NCBI GenBank assembly: GCA_020912385.1
Contig: CP087208.1
Coordinates: forward strand, 2,914,001 to 2,978,000
Direction of reading: 5' to 3'
Length of the DNA: 64,000 nucleotides
Source of the DNA: Neofusicoccum parvum
Lineage: Eukaryota; Ascomycota; Dothideomycetes; Botryosphaeriales; Botryosphaeriaceae
A model generated the notes under the pieces. That model was not told where the DNA came from. It saw only the letters and a program-made list of their open reading frames with translations, and did not search any database. The position numbers and the translations under genes were made by a program. Shown piece after piece: positions 21,381 to 32,463 of the stretch (positions within the stretch are counted from its first letter, which is position 1; every line of letters starts with the position of its first letter).

Positions 21381-21787
21381 ACGGTTCTGACAACGATCCG
21401 TCCCGGAATCCCCGCGAATCTGAGATTTGCCGGCCAGGGGCCTGCGGGGCGCACGTGTTCCTGCATTTACCCGTGCAGCAGACAAGCATCTGCCATGCGC
21501 CCGCTAATGATTTACAGGATCGACGTTTGGAGTCAAACAAATTGCATGCCGAATGTCAGATCACCTGCAGAAAAACGCCAGCGCGTGGGAAAAGCCATTG
21601 AGCATCAGTTCCCCTTGCGACGAGCACAAGATCCCAATCTTAAACATCAATGCTGTCCGCCACAACGGCGAGACCAACGAGACGCCCCACAACGCCACCG
21701 ACAAGAAACACAAGAACGACAAGCGCCGCGACGCCGGAACAGGAAACAAACAAATCAGCCCTACTCCGCCTCCCGTCCCGCCTCGCC

Positions 21788-22605
21788 TCAGTCGCACCTA
21801 TCGTCGAACGCCCGCCTGATGCTCCCCGTCTCGCCCTCATCGCCTGGATGGGTAATGTGGATCGGCAGCTGCTCGGCGCCGAACAGGTAGTTCTCGTTGA
21901 CATGCAATCAGGCAACGTCTGGCCGCACCACGCCAAGCTGGTCAAGCCGCTCGTCGACCCTCCGTCACGCAACGACTCGGATGACAGCGCACCGCGTCGT
22001 CTCGTCACCGCTGGCAGCCGCACGTACCCGCTCCGAGCGTCTGGCAACCGCCCTCATCCGCACGGTCCAAGCGGCGGGGAAGCAGCTGCGCGGGCCATCG
22101 GAGCACGCCTGGACCGAGCTCTTCAATACTGCCGCCGGCCCCTGGTGGCCCTGCTAGACACACTTGCGGATTCTCGAGGATGGGACATGCTGCCCGCGCG
22201 AGAGGCCCGCCAGGAGCTATACGAGCTGGTTGTTGCCGTATGACTGCGGGCGCGGGCGCTCCGACTTCAACCACGCGTTGAGCTCCGTCACGACCAAGCG
22301 CACAACGCTTGAATGTGTGTCCCGGGACCGCTCGTACTCGTGCAGCTCTGCAGGCAGCTTTGTGCGATGGTATTCTATCTCGGCGGCGGTGTGAGTATCG
22401 AGCACGCCCGTGGTGTGGAGGCTACAGTTCCTCGTCTTGGGCTTCCACATCAGTGCCTGCACGATGGTTCCGTGGGTGCGCGAACTGAAAGACTCAGTGA
22501 GATGGTTCCATATGGCCACACAAGGAAGGCTTTCCTGGGGTGTCCCAGCAGGCCCTTCTCAGCCACCTCGTAGTACGTCCCCGAAGTCTTCAGCCGGTTA
22601 TCCAT
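21788..22605 (-). pseudogene. Decayed gene with four in-frame stops and a frameshift
   Basis: From ATG 22605 (MDNRLKTSGTYYEVAEKG) the frame shifts near 22530, then continues in one frame with clear coding character: AIWNHLTESFSSRTHGTIVQ ... HEYERSRDTHSSVVRLV ... and at the far end NENYLFGAEQLPIHITHPGD. The same frame is broken by TAG (22219), TAG (22156), TGA (21967) and TGA (21910) before the final TGA at 21790. All four could come from CAG, CGA or TGG by C-to-T or G-to-A transitions, the direction produced by RIP. A 32-nt segment GTGGCT...CCCCAG at the shift would restore frame but is too short for a normal intron. The ancestral function is not recognised. Confidence 0.5.
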
Positions 22606-23448
22606 CGTGCATCACTCCTCTCGCCATCAGTTTGCCACAGGCCTCCCATTAGCTACAGCGGGAGGATTCTTTGGTTCACAACATCGTGAAGTGTGGTGGA
22701 GACAATGAGTTTGGTCTGTCTGAATGGAAGACAGCTTATGGGAGGTCCGCAGCACCTTTTGATGTGCACATGGTCTCTTCGTAGGAGGCAAGAGGTTGAA
22801 GGGGGCGGCTCTCTTCGTCGTAGTCGTCTTAATATCCTGTTTGGAGTTCTTGCTTAGTCGCATATGCTCATTCATTGTCTTCTCAAGTGCTTCATGCCCT
22901 TGGTGGTTTGTATCGCGGTCTGGATCGGATCCTGTTTCGCAATGCCGGTTCGCTCCGTCGATGAAACTTTGCACTGCTTTCCGCGGTTTTATCAGCTTCA
23001 CTTCTCCAAACAAGCAAAAAGCGCATACCGCAAAGCGTGAAAAGAGACCAAAGGGAGCGGAGTTTCACGGGGAAAAGTGTCACTGGTTGTCCTTCTTCCT
23101 TCTTGTGGCGCCCTACCTTTGGACCTATCTCTGATGCTGTCGGAGTGCTTGTCCGTGATAGTAGCCGCACTTCGAAAAGCGGGCGGGTCAGCAAAGAGTG
23201 GTCAGAACCTCATGATGGGACGCCAGTGCACCCAGAGAGCGGCAGCTTGGCGAGAAACAAGAACGAGTAGGCCGCTGGTGACGCCAGCTGCAGCACCGGC
23301 ACCGCGCTCCCGCTCACGGCCCAGCACCGCAGCCCATTTCGGCAAGACTCTCGCTTCTGCTACACGCTTACTCACTTACCGAAAAAGTAGCACGCCCGCC
23401 CTGCTGACAAACCCTCGCTTCCACGCCCGCCCCCCTCCCGGCCGTCCG
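22606..23448. other. Intergenic region
   Basis: No supported gene. Open frames overlap on both strands with poor coding character. It lies between the start of the decayed gene and the TATA box of the U2-like locus. Confidence 0.4.
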
Positions 23449-23725
23449 TATAAACCCGCCCCCTCCTCTGCACTGCCTCCCTTTCTTCTTCAGCTCTCTT
23501 GCCATTTGGCTTGAATCAAGATGCAGTAAATGGTTTTCTTAGTTTAATCTCTAGGACGTGCCATGGGCACACTAAGATTGACCCAGTTTTTGGAAGCCGG
23601 TTGGCGGCCTCTGAGCTCGCTCATGCCGCTGACCACAGTGTCGTTCCTATTGCACTATCGGGTCCTGACGCGAACATCTCTTCTCTCTCTTTCGTTTTGC
23701 TTCTCGGCATGCCTGGGAACAAGAG
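23449..23725 (+). ncRNA. U2 snRNA-like locus, probably divergent or decayed
   Basis: TATA box TATAAA at 23449-23454. About 45 nt on, CTCTTGCCATTTGGCTTGAA and ATCAAGATGCAGTAAATG then TTAGTTTAATCTCT (23494-23552) align with the conserved U2 5' domain. The invariant branch-recognition GTAGTA reads GCAGTA here. An Sm-like AGTTTTTGG (23585-23593) is followed by a GGCGGC...GCCGCT stem (loop III position) and a stem-loop presenting TATTGCACTA (23648-23657, loop IV position). After it comes a 7-bp hairpin TTCTCGG / CTGGGAA (23701-23719) with loop CATGC, as in the array at 3.2-4.0 kb. The changed branch-recognition bases argue against a working spliceosomal U2; a U2-derived copy is more likely. Confidence 0.5.
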
Positions 23726-24824
23726 GAAGGAGTTTGGTGTGCGCGGCGCTGGTGAAGCTGGCTTGTCTTGTCTGGTGTTTATTCACTGTTGTTGTCGATG
23801 CTGCGTCTTTCAAGCGCGCACCATGGTGTGCTGCTGCGCCGGATTGATGTTCGGTCCAGCATAGCGAGCCCTTCACGGTGCTCCTTTCTCTCCTTGCCAG
23901 CGCGGCCCGCGATAGCGGCTTTGGTGTAGCACCGGCGCGGTCACGACTGGCGCTCGCCACTGGCCGTCTCGCGCCATCGCGCCGGCGCTCAGCGCCTCGC
24001 TCTGTTCCTCTACCATGCCCTCCTGCGGTCGCACAGCACAGGCAATCATTCAGCTTTGCGTCAGACGATCGCGACCACGGCCTGGTGTTGGCGTTGCGGT
24101 GGACACGGCCGCGGCGCCTGACAGCACCGCGACGGCTGCCCGTCCGTCTCATCAGATCCACAGCCAGATGTTTGGCGCTTGGTAGGGCTCTCGGCGCGGA
24201 TCTCGGCGTCGGCGCGGGTGGAGCTGCCAACGCCCATCGCTGCCGATCGAGAAGTGAGGCCACGCATTGCTGCCGTCGCGGATGCCAGGCGGCGGGGCCC
24301 GCCGGATCTTCCCTATCACGTCCACGCCCGACGGAAAGGTGTGTGGCAGGGTTGTGGGTAGGCGCTGCGACGGCGACGGCGGCGGAATGGCCGACACAGG
24401 TGAAGCTCTCGACAGTCGGCCAGCAACACATCACGACGGCGCGAGTCTTCATCGCAGCAGCGGCGGACCGTCTCACAGCCTTCCAGCGCTGAGAACCGCC
24501 TTCGGGCCAGACACTGGCCGCGTGTGGGTGGGCTTCTCCTCACTGCGCGCTGGATCTGTTGGGTCATTACGGCGGGTGAGGACGCATGCGCGAGCGTGAC
24601 AGAGTTCACGACGCGGGATGGACGACATTGTCAACTACTCACACACGCTGATTATTGCTGAAAGACTTTCTCTTGTTGGTAGCTGCTTGGCTGCCCGCGG
24701 CCAAGAGCCAACTGCGTGAATGAAAGGCTGCTCAACACCTTTCCAATATTGAACAACTACATGATCCAATACCAGATGTCGCAACGAAAATACCACTTAC
24801 CTACACCCCAATACACCCTCGGCC
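23726..24824. other. Intergenic region
   Basis: No supported gene. GC-rich overlapping open frames on both strands. The last 200 bases lie just beyond the stop of the large minus-strand gene and should include its terminator. Confidence 0.4.
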
Positions 24825-27800
24825 CTACTCCCACCACGCCGCCTCCAACCCCTCCAAGAATCCCACGTCCACGCCCCACCAACTCTTCCACGGATCGACC
24901 TCCAGCCGCCACGGCCTCGTATCCACCGCCCACACCGCCGCTGTCGTCAAGCGCTCGCACTCCGCCTCGTCCTTCCCCATCACCAGGAACGCGTCCTTCT
25001 TGCACACGACCTGCTTCTTGAAGAACCTCCTGTACGGCTCCATGCGCGTCCGGGCCGTCTGGTGGATGCTCCACTCGCTGAACGGCATGTCCTTCGGGAT
25101 GAACTTCCACTCCCAGGTGCGGCCCAGGCCGTCGGTGAAGGACGTGTTGTCGCGGTTGTCGTAGCCGAGCATGAGCGGCCAGAAGTGCGGCGCGCTCCAG
25201 ATCCGCAGCACCGAGAAGCGGGCGCCGGGGTTGTCCTTGGCGAAGCGCCGCGCGTGCGCCGCCAGCGGGTCGATCGAGTGCGGGTCGACCAGCGCCGACG
25301 GCAGCCGCACTTCCGATACCGAGAGCCGCCAGTCGAAGTAGACGTCGGGCTTGCCTGGACGGTCCGGCTCGGTCAGGCAGATGACCGGGCCGTTGGCTGA
25401 GGGGTAGTACCTGCGGGTTGCGTTAGCTGGTGGGGCTGTCAGTTTGGTATGGGGTTGGCCGTACGAGGTGCAGATGACGCCTTCGCGGTAGAAGTGCGCG
25501 AGCGTGGGCCGCACGATCAGGTTCCAGTCCTCGGGGTAGACCTCGATGGTGTGGCGGTCGCCGCTGTGCGTCTTGCTCATAGCGTCCCACTCTTTCCAGT
25601 GCTCCTTTGGCCGCGTCTTGTTGGAGTGTGGTGAGCGCCTGTCGGGCGGGTGCTTGGCGCGTTCGGCCTGGTTCACGAGCAGCGAGTTCTTGAATGACAG
25701 GCCCGTCTCCGAGTTGAAGAAGGCGGTGTTGTTGCCAAAGAAAAGCGACGTCAGCGTGCACGCGAGGCTCATGTCTCTCTTGACGCGACGGTGGACATCT
25801 CCGTCAACACCCAGCTCGACCATGAGCTTCGTGCCGTACGTTGCTCGCTTGATCATGGCTGCCGTCGTCCCACGACCGCCAGTCTTGGATGTTTCCCATT
25901 TCTCAAGCTCAGCCATGAGCTTCGTATACTCAGTCCAGCGCTCTTGCGCACCGGGCTCGAGGTCGGCCTTGTGCCAGCAGTCCTTGAAGCCTGTTGCCGT
26001 TAGCACGTGATGGGTTGGTGCGAGCAGGGATACTTGCAAGCCGCACGTTCGCGGTCAAGATGGATTTCCCAATCTTTGGAGACCTCTTCGAACGCTTCCT
26101 CCTTCTGCTGAGCACGACTTGGCTTCTTTTCTTTCTTGGCCTTTTTATTGGCCGCCTCGCTAGAGTCAGTAGATTCGCGTCCGCTTTTTCCGAAAGCCTT
26201 CAGCTTTCGAGCAGGGTACAGCTCCACGATCATCGCTGTGAGTTCGGCGTAGTCATCAGCAGTAGCAGGCCTGGTCTCTCTAACGTTGCTCCACAGCTCG
26301 TCCCAAGAGGTAGCGCCGGGGAAACCAACGGCTTGGGCTGCAGCTTTGAACCGGTCTTCCTCCGTGGCAAATTCATCAGCAGCAGGCAGGCCGAACTTCT
26401 TGATCAGACGATCAGCCGGCGAGCTTCCATCGTCTAGCTCATAGTCTGGATCATATTTCTGCACGCCCTCTCCATCCCACTCCTCATCGTCGTCATCGAA
26501 GTCAAAGTCCTCGTCTTCATCATACCATCCGTGCTCCTCCTGCTCATGCTCACAGTCAGAGCCACAATCCGAGTTACACTCGACATCGCTGATCTCTTCA
26601 TCGGTGTCGAGATCGTAGGCAAACCGCTCGAGAACTGGACCGAGTGTCTCAAACTTATGCATCCTACCTTGCGTGGCAAGGATACTGTCTTCGTCTTCGG
26701 CACCAGTAGGCTCCCCTTCGTTCAGCGCACCCTGGGCCTTATCCGAGAGGTTAATGCCTTGATTCTCCCACGGGAAAAGGATCTCATCTTCGAGTCTGTC
26801 GGCCTCGTTGTATTTCCATTCCTTGGGCATGTCGTCTGACAGGTCCTCGGTATCCTCGGCGTCGTCGGTAAAGAACTTGACTCGGTTTCTGTCGCTGTTG
26901 ATATCGTCCCTATCATTCGATGGTTAGCACCGCGCATATCTACAGGCGGACGGGGATCTCACCAGATGCTCACCACCTTGCCTTCTTCATTAGGCTTGAT
27001 GTCTCGGGTGCGCTGCGTTTCCTTGTCCCGCGCAATGGTACGAAGAATATGCTCTGACGGCTTGTACAGGTCGAGTCCCTGCTGGAAGCGATGGGCCTTG
27101 ATCAGGGCAGTCTGAACAGTGTTGTAGAGATGGGAGAAGTGACACCCCGCCTCAAGGTCCCAGATAATGACATCGTAGTATTCCTTGAACCCGAAATGCC
27201 ATTGGCGCTGACGATCCATGTCTTCGAAGAATTCTGGTCCAACTTCCTTGATGATATTCCAGTCGTTTCGGGAGGCGCGGCCCAAGCCGGACTTCTCACG
27301 GATAAGCCAAAGCTCAAACTCTGGTGGTTTGGTGAGGATGTTGCCCGTCTTGACATCGCGGACAAGAGTAAGAACGGCGTTGGTCTGCATGACAAGGTAC
27401 TGAATGAACCGGCGCGACACCGGATCGTTGCGCTTTAAGCAGGCGCAGATGAAATTGCGAGCTTCGATGATCTGGTGCTGGCGGCCGTGATAGCTGCGGG
27501 AGCCGGTCTGGGAGTGCATCGTATACTTGTCGGCCATTTCCATCTGGAAGTACGGGATGAAGCCCTTTCTACACGTTAGAGATGATGAGCGATGGGTTGG
27601 AGAAGGCGGGACATACCAGTTGCAACACCTGCTGACGCATCTGGTCACCAACCCACGCAGCCCAATTCCCCGAAGGGAAGTACTGGTAGGTGGCGAGGAT
27701 GCTGAGCTCGAAGAACTCGTCCCAGTTGCGGCAGAGCTTGACAGCGTCGAACAGGGAGCAGTCCTTGGCCATGATGGAGAACTGCAACCATCCACCACGC

Positions 27801-29437
27801 GACATGGCCTTCTCGCTCGGGTAGTTGTAGATGTACTTTCCGCACACCTTGACGCGAATCTTCTTGATGCGGTACTGGCCCTGGTCATCGATGTCGCCAA
27901 AGTCGATCATCGTGCCTCCCATGGTCCCCATCGACCTTTCGCGGCGCTCCATGAGTGCTTTCTCCCGCTTCGTCTGATAGGAGCGTGGTATGAGGGTTCG
28001 CCTGACCAAGGGCGTATGTCGTCTACGGGAGCTGACAGTCGCTTTTTTGTCGTCGTCATCTGCCTCTTCGTTTTCGCCACGATCCGAATCAGCACAGGCA
28101 TCGCGGAGCTCCTGCAAGCCTGGCTGCTCCATCTTGAGGCAAAGATCACGGAGGTCGGTGTTGTTGACCTCCTCGTCGGCAAGGAATTCCTCGATGCTGT
28201 TCGCGCGCAGGGCGACCGGGAGCAATGCGGCATGGGCAAGGAGCAGACGGCAGAAAAGGAGCTGCTTGATCTCCGAGATCTGAGAGAGAAGCACATCAAT
28301 TTCATCGTCCGGAACAGGTGGCATGCGATCAGCGATAGCTGTTGGATTCTCGACAGTACCACGCAGCTTCCAGCCCGGGGTGCGCTCCACCTTTTGGCCC
28401 TCGCGCAGCCGTTGTCGCACATCGTCCTGGGACTCGACAGGAGTCTCGCCCGGCCTGGCTTGTGCCTGCTGGGCCTGTTGCGCCCCGGCAGCCTTTGCCT
28501 TCTGCTTCGCCCGCTTCTTTGCGCTCCTAGACTTGGGCGCATCTGCGGCCTTCACGGCAGCCTGCTCGGCCTCCTCGCCAGGAGCCACGCCCTCAGCGTT
28601 CACCAGCGGAGCCTGTTCTGCCTCCTCCCCTTTGTCCACGTCGCCATCCGCGTTGGAGCCACCGCGGGCCGTCTCCTGCCACAGGAAGAGACGCAGGAGG
28701 TCGATGTAGTTGCCCCGCTCGTCCTCCACGACATCATCGATCGGATCGCACTCCTCATCCGCCGAGCTGTCATCCAGCCGGCGGCGCTCCTCCAACGCCT
28801 TGTCCAAAAACTCGTCCTGGCGCCGCAGCTCCTCGCGGGCGCGCAGCTCGCGCATGCGGGCCTCGACCTCTTTCCAGTGGCGCTTGAGCAGGGCGGCCTC
28901 CTGCTTGACCTTCTTCTTCTCGGCGTCGCGCGCCTTCTCCTCCTCGTCCTCCAGCTCGCGCACCCACTTGAACCACTCCTGCTTCTCGTATAGGACCTCG
29001 GCGGAGCGGCGCTCGACGCGCTCGAGGGCGCGCAGGGCGGCGTGCTTCTGCGACTGCAGGCTGTCGAGGTAGTGCTGGTGGCCGTAGTCGAGCTTGAGGG
29101 CGTAGAAGCGCGAGTGGTGCAGCTTGCGCGCGCGGATCACGCGGTCGAGCAGGGCGTGGCGCTCGAACAGGTGGTCGTGCAGCTGCTTGAGCGTGGCTTC
29201 GTCGGCGACGGTGGAGAAGTCGACCTTGCTGAGCGGCGTGTCGTCGTCCTGCTTGCGCAGGAAGGGCGGCGGGTGCGCGAGCAGGTGGTCCAGCTGGGCA
29301 TTGCGGCGTTTGTAGCCCCTGTAGAGGCCATAGACCTGGCGCGAATGGAAGTGGCAGAAGAGGCCGTTGACGTTGGTGGCGGTTTCGGTGCAGCGGCGCT
29401 CGTCGGAGAGGTTGAGCGCCTGGCACTGCGGCGCCAT
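24825..29437 (-). CDS. Large conserved-looking fungal protein with N-terminal Cys/His cluster
   Basis: Five exons: 29437-27617, 27564-26963, 26909-26047, 25990-25465, 25410-24825; introns of 52, 53, 56 and 54 nt, phases 0, 2, 1, 2, each with CTAAC-type branches except for minor ambiguity at the first acceptor (27565). Product 1,465 residues. The start has CACCATGG context. Residues 5-31 hold C-x10-C-x11-C-x2-H, a possible zinc site. Residues about 130-260 are charged coiled coil (KQEWFKWVRELEDEEEKARD); about 300-360 are Ala/Gln/Lys-rich. The middle (GKYIYNYPSEKAMSRGGWLQ, then FIPYFQMEMADKY) is globular. A long acidic stretch follows in exon 3 (EDEDFDFDDDDEEW). The C-terminal 400 residues are globular and Trp-rich. 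I do not recognise a named domain; the mix suggests a nuclear or scaffold protein. Confidence 0.8.
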
Positions 29438-30449
29438 GGTGGCCGTGGGGGTGGACACAAGCGAGTTCGCGGTATACGATGCGTGTTGAAATGGAGTCAA
29501 TGATTGTCAACGGCAATTGGATGGACAGGCTAGCAAGAGTGGCGTGTCGAACGCTGGGGGAGGGTCCTGAGTGTGCAGACTCGCAGGCCTCGACGACGCG
29601 CCGGGGGAGCTTGGGCGCGCACGCGTGGGCCGGTTGCCGATAGATTAGTCCTGGCCGCCATCCCTGTGCTTTTGGCCCATATCTGCCCCTCGATGCGGCC
29701 ACCCCTGGCCCCTGCATCTTCGGCTTGTGCGCGAAACCACGCGACTCCGATCATCCGACCGATGTGCCGCTCCTCTTCTCCGCGCCCCCAGTCTCATCTC
29801 TCTCCCATCACCCATCAGGTATTGGCATCAGCCACACAGAAGCTGCCGCATCCCTATCGAGCTGGTCACCTTAGAGCGATGCGATCGCAGCAGTCTGTTC
29901 TCTCGATCTGCGCATGAACCAGGCGGCACACTTTAATTTGCTATCCAGCATCCAGGAATGCGACCGATCATGCTAGGGATAACATCACAGGAAGTTTGCG
30001 ATCTGTATCTTTCCCAAGGAGAAGACTTAACCCTAACCTGCATACTCGGTCCTCAAAAAAGCTGTTGGCTCAGAGAGGCGGCGATTGCAGCCGCTTTCGC
30101 TCGCAAAATGCCACGCGCCACGAACAACGAGAGAGGGAAGAGTGTGGCAAACAGCACAGAACATGGAGGTCACGGCACTTTGGTCTGGGTTGGATGTGAT
30201 ACAGCGGAGCAGGCTCTCTTGTCAACCGCTTCTTTGTTTCAATCTCCTCGGTCACAGTGTGCATCGCTGTTCCCCTTGCAGCCATCTTTGCCAGAGAGCG
30301 TCAACCTTTGTTCTCATTTTGCGTACAAAGCATTGGACGGATCACGTCCACATTTCTCCCTCCCTCTATCTCTCTCTTTCCCTCAGCAGTCCGCACAGGC
30401 TGCATGTCAATCACCGTCACCTCATCGATAACCCCATCTGCAAGTCGCG
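29438..30449. other. Divergent promoter region
   Basis: About 1 kb between two divergent genes, with no supported coding sequence. A pyrimidine-rich leader precedes the start at 30450. A single TTAACCCTAACC near 30027 is not a telomere array. Confidence 0.45.
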
Positions 30450-31190
30450 ATGTCACGCTCGTCCGCAAGGCTGCGGTCCAGGCCATCGCCTCCAGGTCCT
30501 CTTTTGACACCCTTCAGTAGTGACTACATGATTCCTCCACGTACCCCTATATCTCTTAGCCCTCATGGGAAACGAAAATACACTACGCCTCCATTCGACA
30601 ACCGCAACGAACCCAGGCGCCTATTGTCCCCCTTCCGCGAGCAAACACGCAGCCAAAACCTCGACCCGGAGCACGAGAGCATCTGGTCCGCCGCAGTCGC
30701 CTCCCTCAAAGACCACCTCCACTTCATCCAAAACTGGCAGCCACCCCAGCTCCCAACGGCAGACGTATCCCACCCGGGCGCCTACATCGGAATCTTCCTA
30801 CCCCGCCTCCTCATCATCATCATCATCCTCCTCGTCTACGCCCTCCACAAGCTCCTCCAGCACGCCCTCGTCTACCCCCTCGCCGAGATCCTCTTCCACC
30901 TCTCCCCCTACCTCGGCTACCTCATCGCCGCCGCCCTCCTCCTCGCCACCGGCCTCGCCTTCTCCACGCTGACCCGCCACTGCGCCTACACCATCCGCAC
31001 CGCCCTGCACCTCGTCATCATCCTCTACCTGCTGCCGAGCTTGCTCGGCGTCGACGGCGCCACCCTGCCCGCCCTGCTGAAGGCCGCGCTGCGCTGGACC
31101 TGGGACATGAACGCCCTGGGCGCCGAGACCGCCCGCCGCCTGTACTTCTCGCTGTGGGCCCCGCCGTCGCCGTTCCACGTCCGCCCGTGA
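30450..31190 (+). CDS. Multi-span membrane protein
   Basis: Intronless, 246 residues. Residues 1-105 are hydroph­ilic (Ser/Pro/Arg-rich, then SIWSAAVASLKDHLHFIQNW). Hydrophobic spans follow: an Ile-rich one (LPRLLIIIIILLVYALHKLL), one at YLGYLIAAALLLATGLAF, and one at ALHLVIILYLLPSLLG, with a possible fourth weak one. The C-terminus is cytosolic-looking. No transporter motif is seen. Position next to the mating-type genes is notable: I recall membrane-protein genes described as flanking Botryosphaeriales MAT loci, but the identity here would need a search. Convergent with the small minus-strand exon ending at 31205. Confidence 0.7.
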   Translation: MSRSSARLRSRPSPPGPLLTPFSSDYMIPPRTPISLSPHGKRKYTTPPFDNRNEPRRLLSPFREQTRSQNLDPEHESIWSAAVASLKDHLHFIQNWQPPQLPTADVSHPGAYIGIFLPRLLIIIIILLVYALHKLLQHALVYPLAEILFHLSPYLGYLIAAALLLATGLAFSTLTRHCAYTIRTALHLVIILYLLPSLLGVDGATLPALLKAALRWTWDMNALGAETARRLYFSLWAPPSPFHVRP

Positions 31191-31204
31191 GGGGGGCGAG
31201 GGGC

Positions 31205-31525
31205 TCAGTGGTGCTGCCAGCAGCGTTTAGTGTTAGGGATGCAGTAGTACGGGCAGGGCGCGCCGGAGATGGAGATGAAGCTGCAGGTGGGAGGGGAGAC
31301 GGCGGGGCGCCGGTGGGGAGGGGGTGCGGCGGCGACTCTGCGTTGGGAGGGTTGGGCGAGGGACTCGGGCTTGAGTTTGACGCCTGTGCCGTTGGTGATG
31401 GGCATTTGATGGGATGGGTTGGGGGTGGGGATCGGCACGGGGTTTCGCGATTGGATTCTGTGTTTGGGGCGTTGGGTTTTCCTATGGTTTAGATATTCGT
31501 TGCATCGAGGGTTCTTGCAATTTAT
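31205..31525 (-). CDS. Terminal exon of a small Cys-containing protein, 5' end unresolved
   Basis: A frame with good coding character begins at an acceptor CTGTAG (31525) as INCKNPRCNEYLNHRKTQRP and ends at 31205 with CSFISISGAPC...CIPNTKRCWQHH, about 106 residues. A well-formed 44-nt intron (31569-31526; GTGAGA donor, CAACTC branch) connects it in phase to upstream sequence reading VPRPSLPLFE, but no start codon is found there. The paired Cys motifs (C-x4-C near the start; C-x6-C-x3-C-x7-C at the end) suggest a metal site or disulfides. If translation starts inside the exon (ATG 31405) the product is 66 residues. No family recognised. Confidence 0.35.
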   Translation of the reverse strand: MNCKNPRCNEYLNHRKTQRPKHRIQSRNPVPIPTPNPSHQMPITNGTGVKLKPESLAQPSQRRVAAAPPPHRRPAVSPPTCSFISISGAPCPYYCIPNTKRCWQHH

Positions 31526-31660
31526 CTACAGACTTTTGAGTTGACACCTGCTTCTGAGTACAATCTCACCTCGAAGAGTGGGAGACTGGGACGTGGAACA
31601 ATTGCATTGCTACTTTGTCTTGCCCGGCGCCGTGTCCAAGACGAAACCAGACAAATGACT

Positions 31661-31976
31661 CTAGAATAACATGACGCGAAACATCTCCTGACCGTTCATG
31701 CTTATCTCCGGAAGATCAAACTGCCTGTTCTCATCGATAAGACTCAATTCACGACGAGGACAGTGGCGAGCGTCGGCCTTAGCCTGCAGCGCCGCATCAA
31801 GCCGCTCCTCTCGGATGGCCGACCAGCTCGGCCACGCCCAGTTGGCCATCGGAACCTCCAAGGCTCGAACGGTGCAGGCAATCCAAAGATCCGCATCGAT
31901 AGACCTGAGTTATTTGTTTAGCAAATTGCTAGGAAAATATAACTAAGTATACTTACTCTGTAAGTAGCTGGCGCAT
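31661..31976 (-). CDS. Small spliced protein (87 residues)
   Basis: Exon 1 31976-31957 (MRQLLTE) and exon 2 31904-31661, joined across a 52-nt intron with a perfect GTAAGT donor, GCTAAAC branch and CTCAG acceptor (phase 2). The protein reads SIDADLWIACTVRALEVPMA then a Glu/Arg-rich helix and ends EMFRVMLF. It is hydrophilic, with no signal or membrane span. It could instead be the last exons of a longer gene, because coding-like sequence (VNFLEAIGIPKNGTAQK) lies just upstream on the same strand in another frame. Unknown function; located close to the edge of the mating-type region. Confidence 0.4.
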
Positions 31977-32463
31977 GGCCACACTAATGGGAGCTTTGCT
32001 TCTGTGCTGTGCCGTTCTTTGGGATGCCAATCGCCTCCAAGAAGTTGACTATAGTGTCATTGTTGATTGATGCTGACACGTGGTTTGCAAACTTCTGTTC
32101 ACCAACTCAGGTATGTTTCTCATTCGTTCTTAAGCTTACGCTATGCCTATGGATAATTGAGCCAATGATAACCACCCGCTATGCTAGCTTGCCAAGAAGG
32201 GTTCAACAATCTTCGCCATTCCGATGATCACCAAAAGTCAATGCAGTATCCCCAGCTTTCTTACCCATCAATCCGAAGTTGTTGCCTACCCTGTGCCTAA
32301 CCATATAAACCCATGAATGTGTATCAATGAATGCTGCTCGAAAGAAATTCATCGAGGTCTTGCTAATGCATTTGGCGCCACATACGCCGATATTGAACCT
32401 TGGCCTTTTCAGAAGGCCAGATTCCATTCGTAGCCGAGGCCAGGATGTAGTGAGCGTGAGCTC
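31977..32463. other. Spacer with possible gene remnants
   Basis: AT-richer sequence downstream of MAT1-1-1. On the minus strand, short stretches with coding character (FANHVSASINNDTIVNF and GLLKRPRFNIGVCGAKC) appear in different frames without proper starts, so this may hold remnants rather than a gene. Confidence 0.3.

Noticed and set aside
27527..28993. 488-codon plus-strand frame
   Set aside because: Antisense to exon 1 of the 1,465-residue protein; Leu-rich shadow without a start in context.
30024..30038. Telomere-like TTAACCCTAACC
   Set aside because: Only about two units; no array and genes on both sides.
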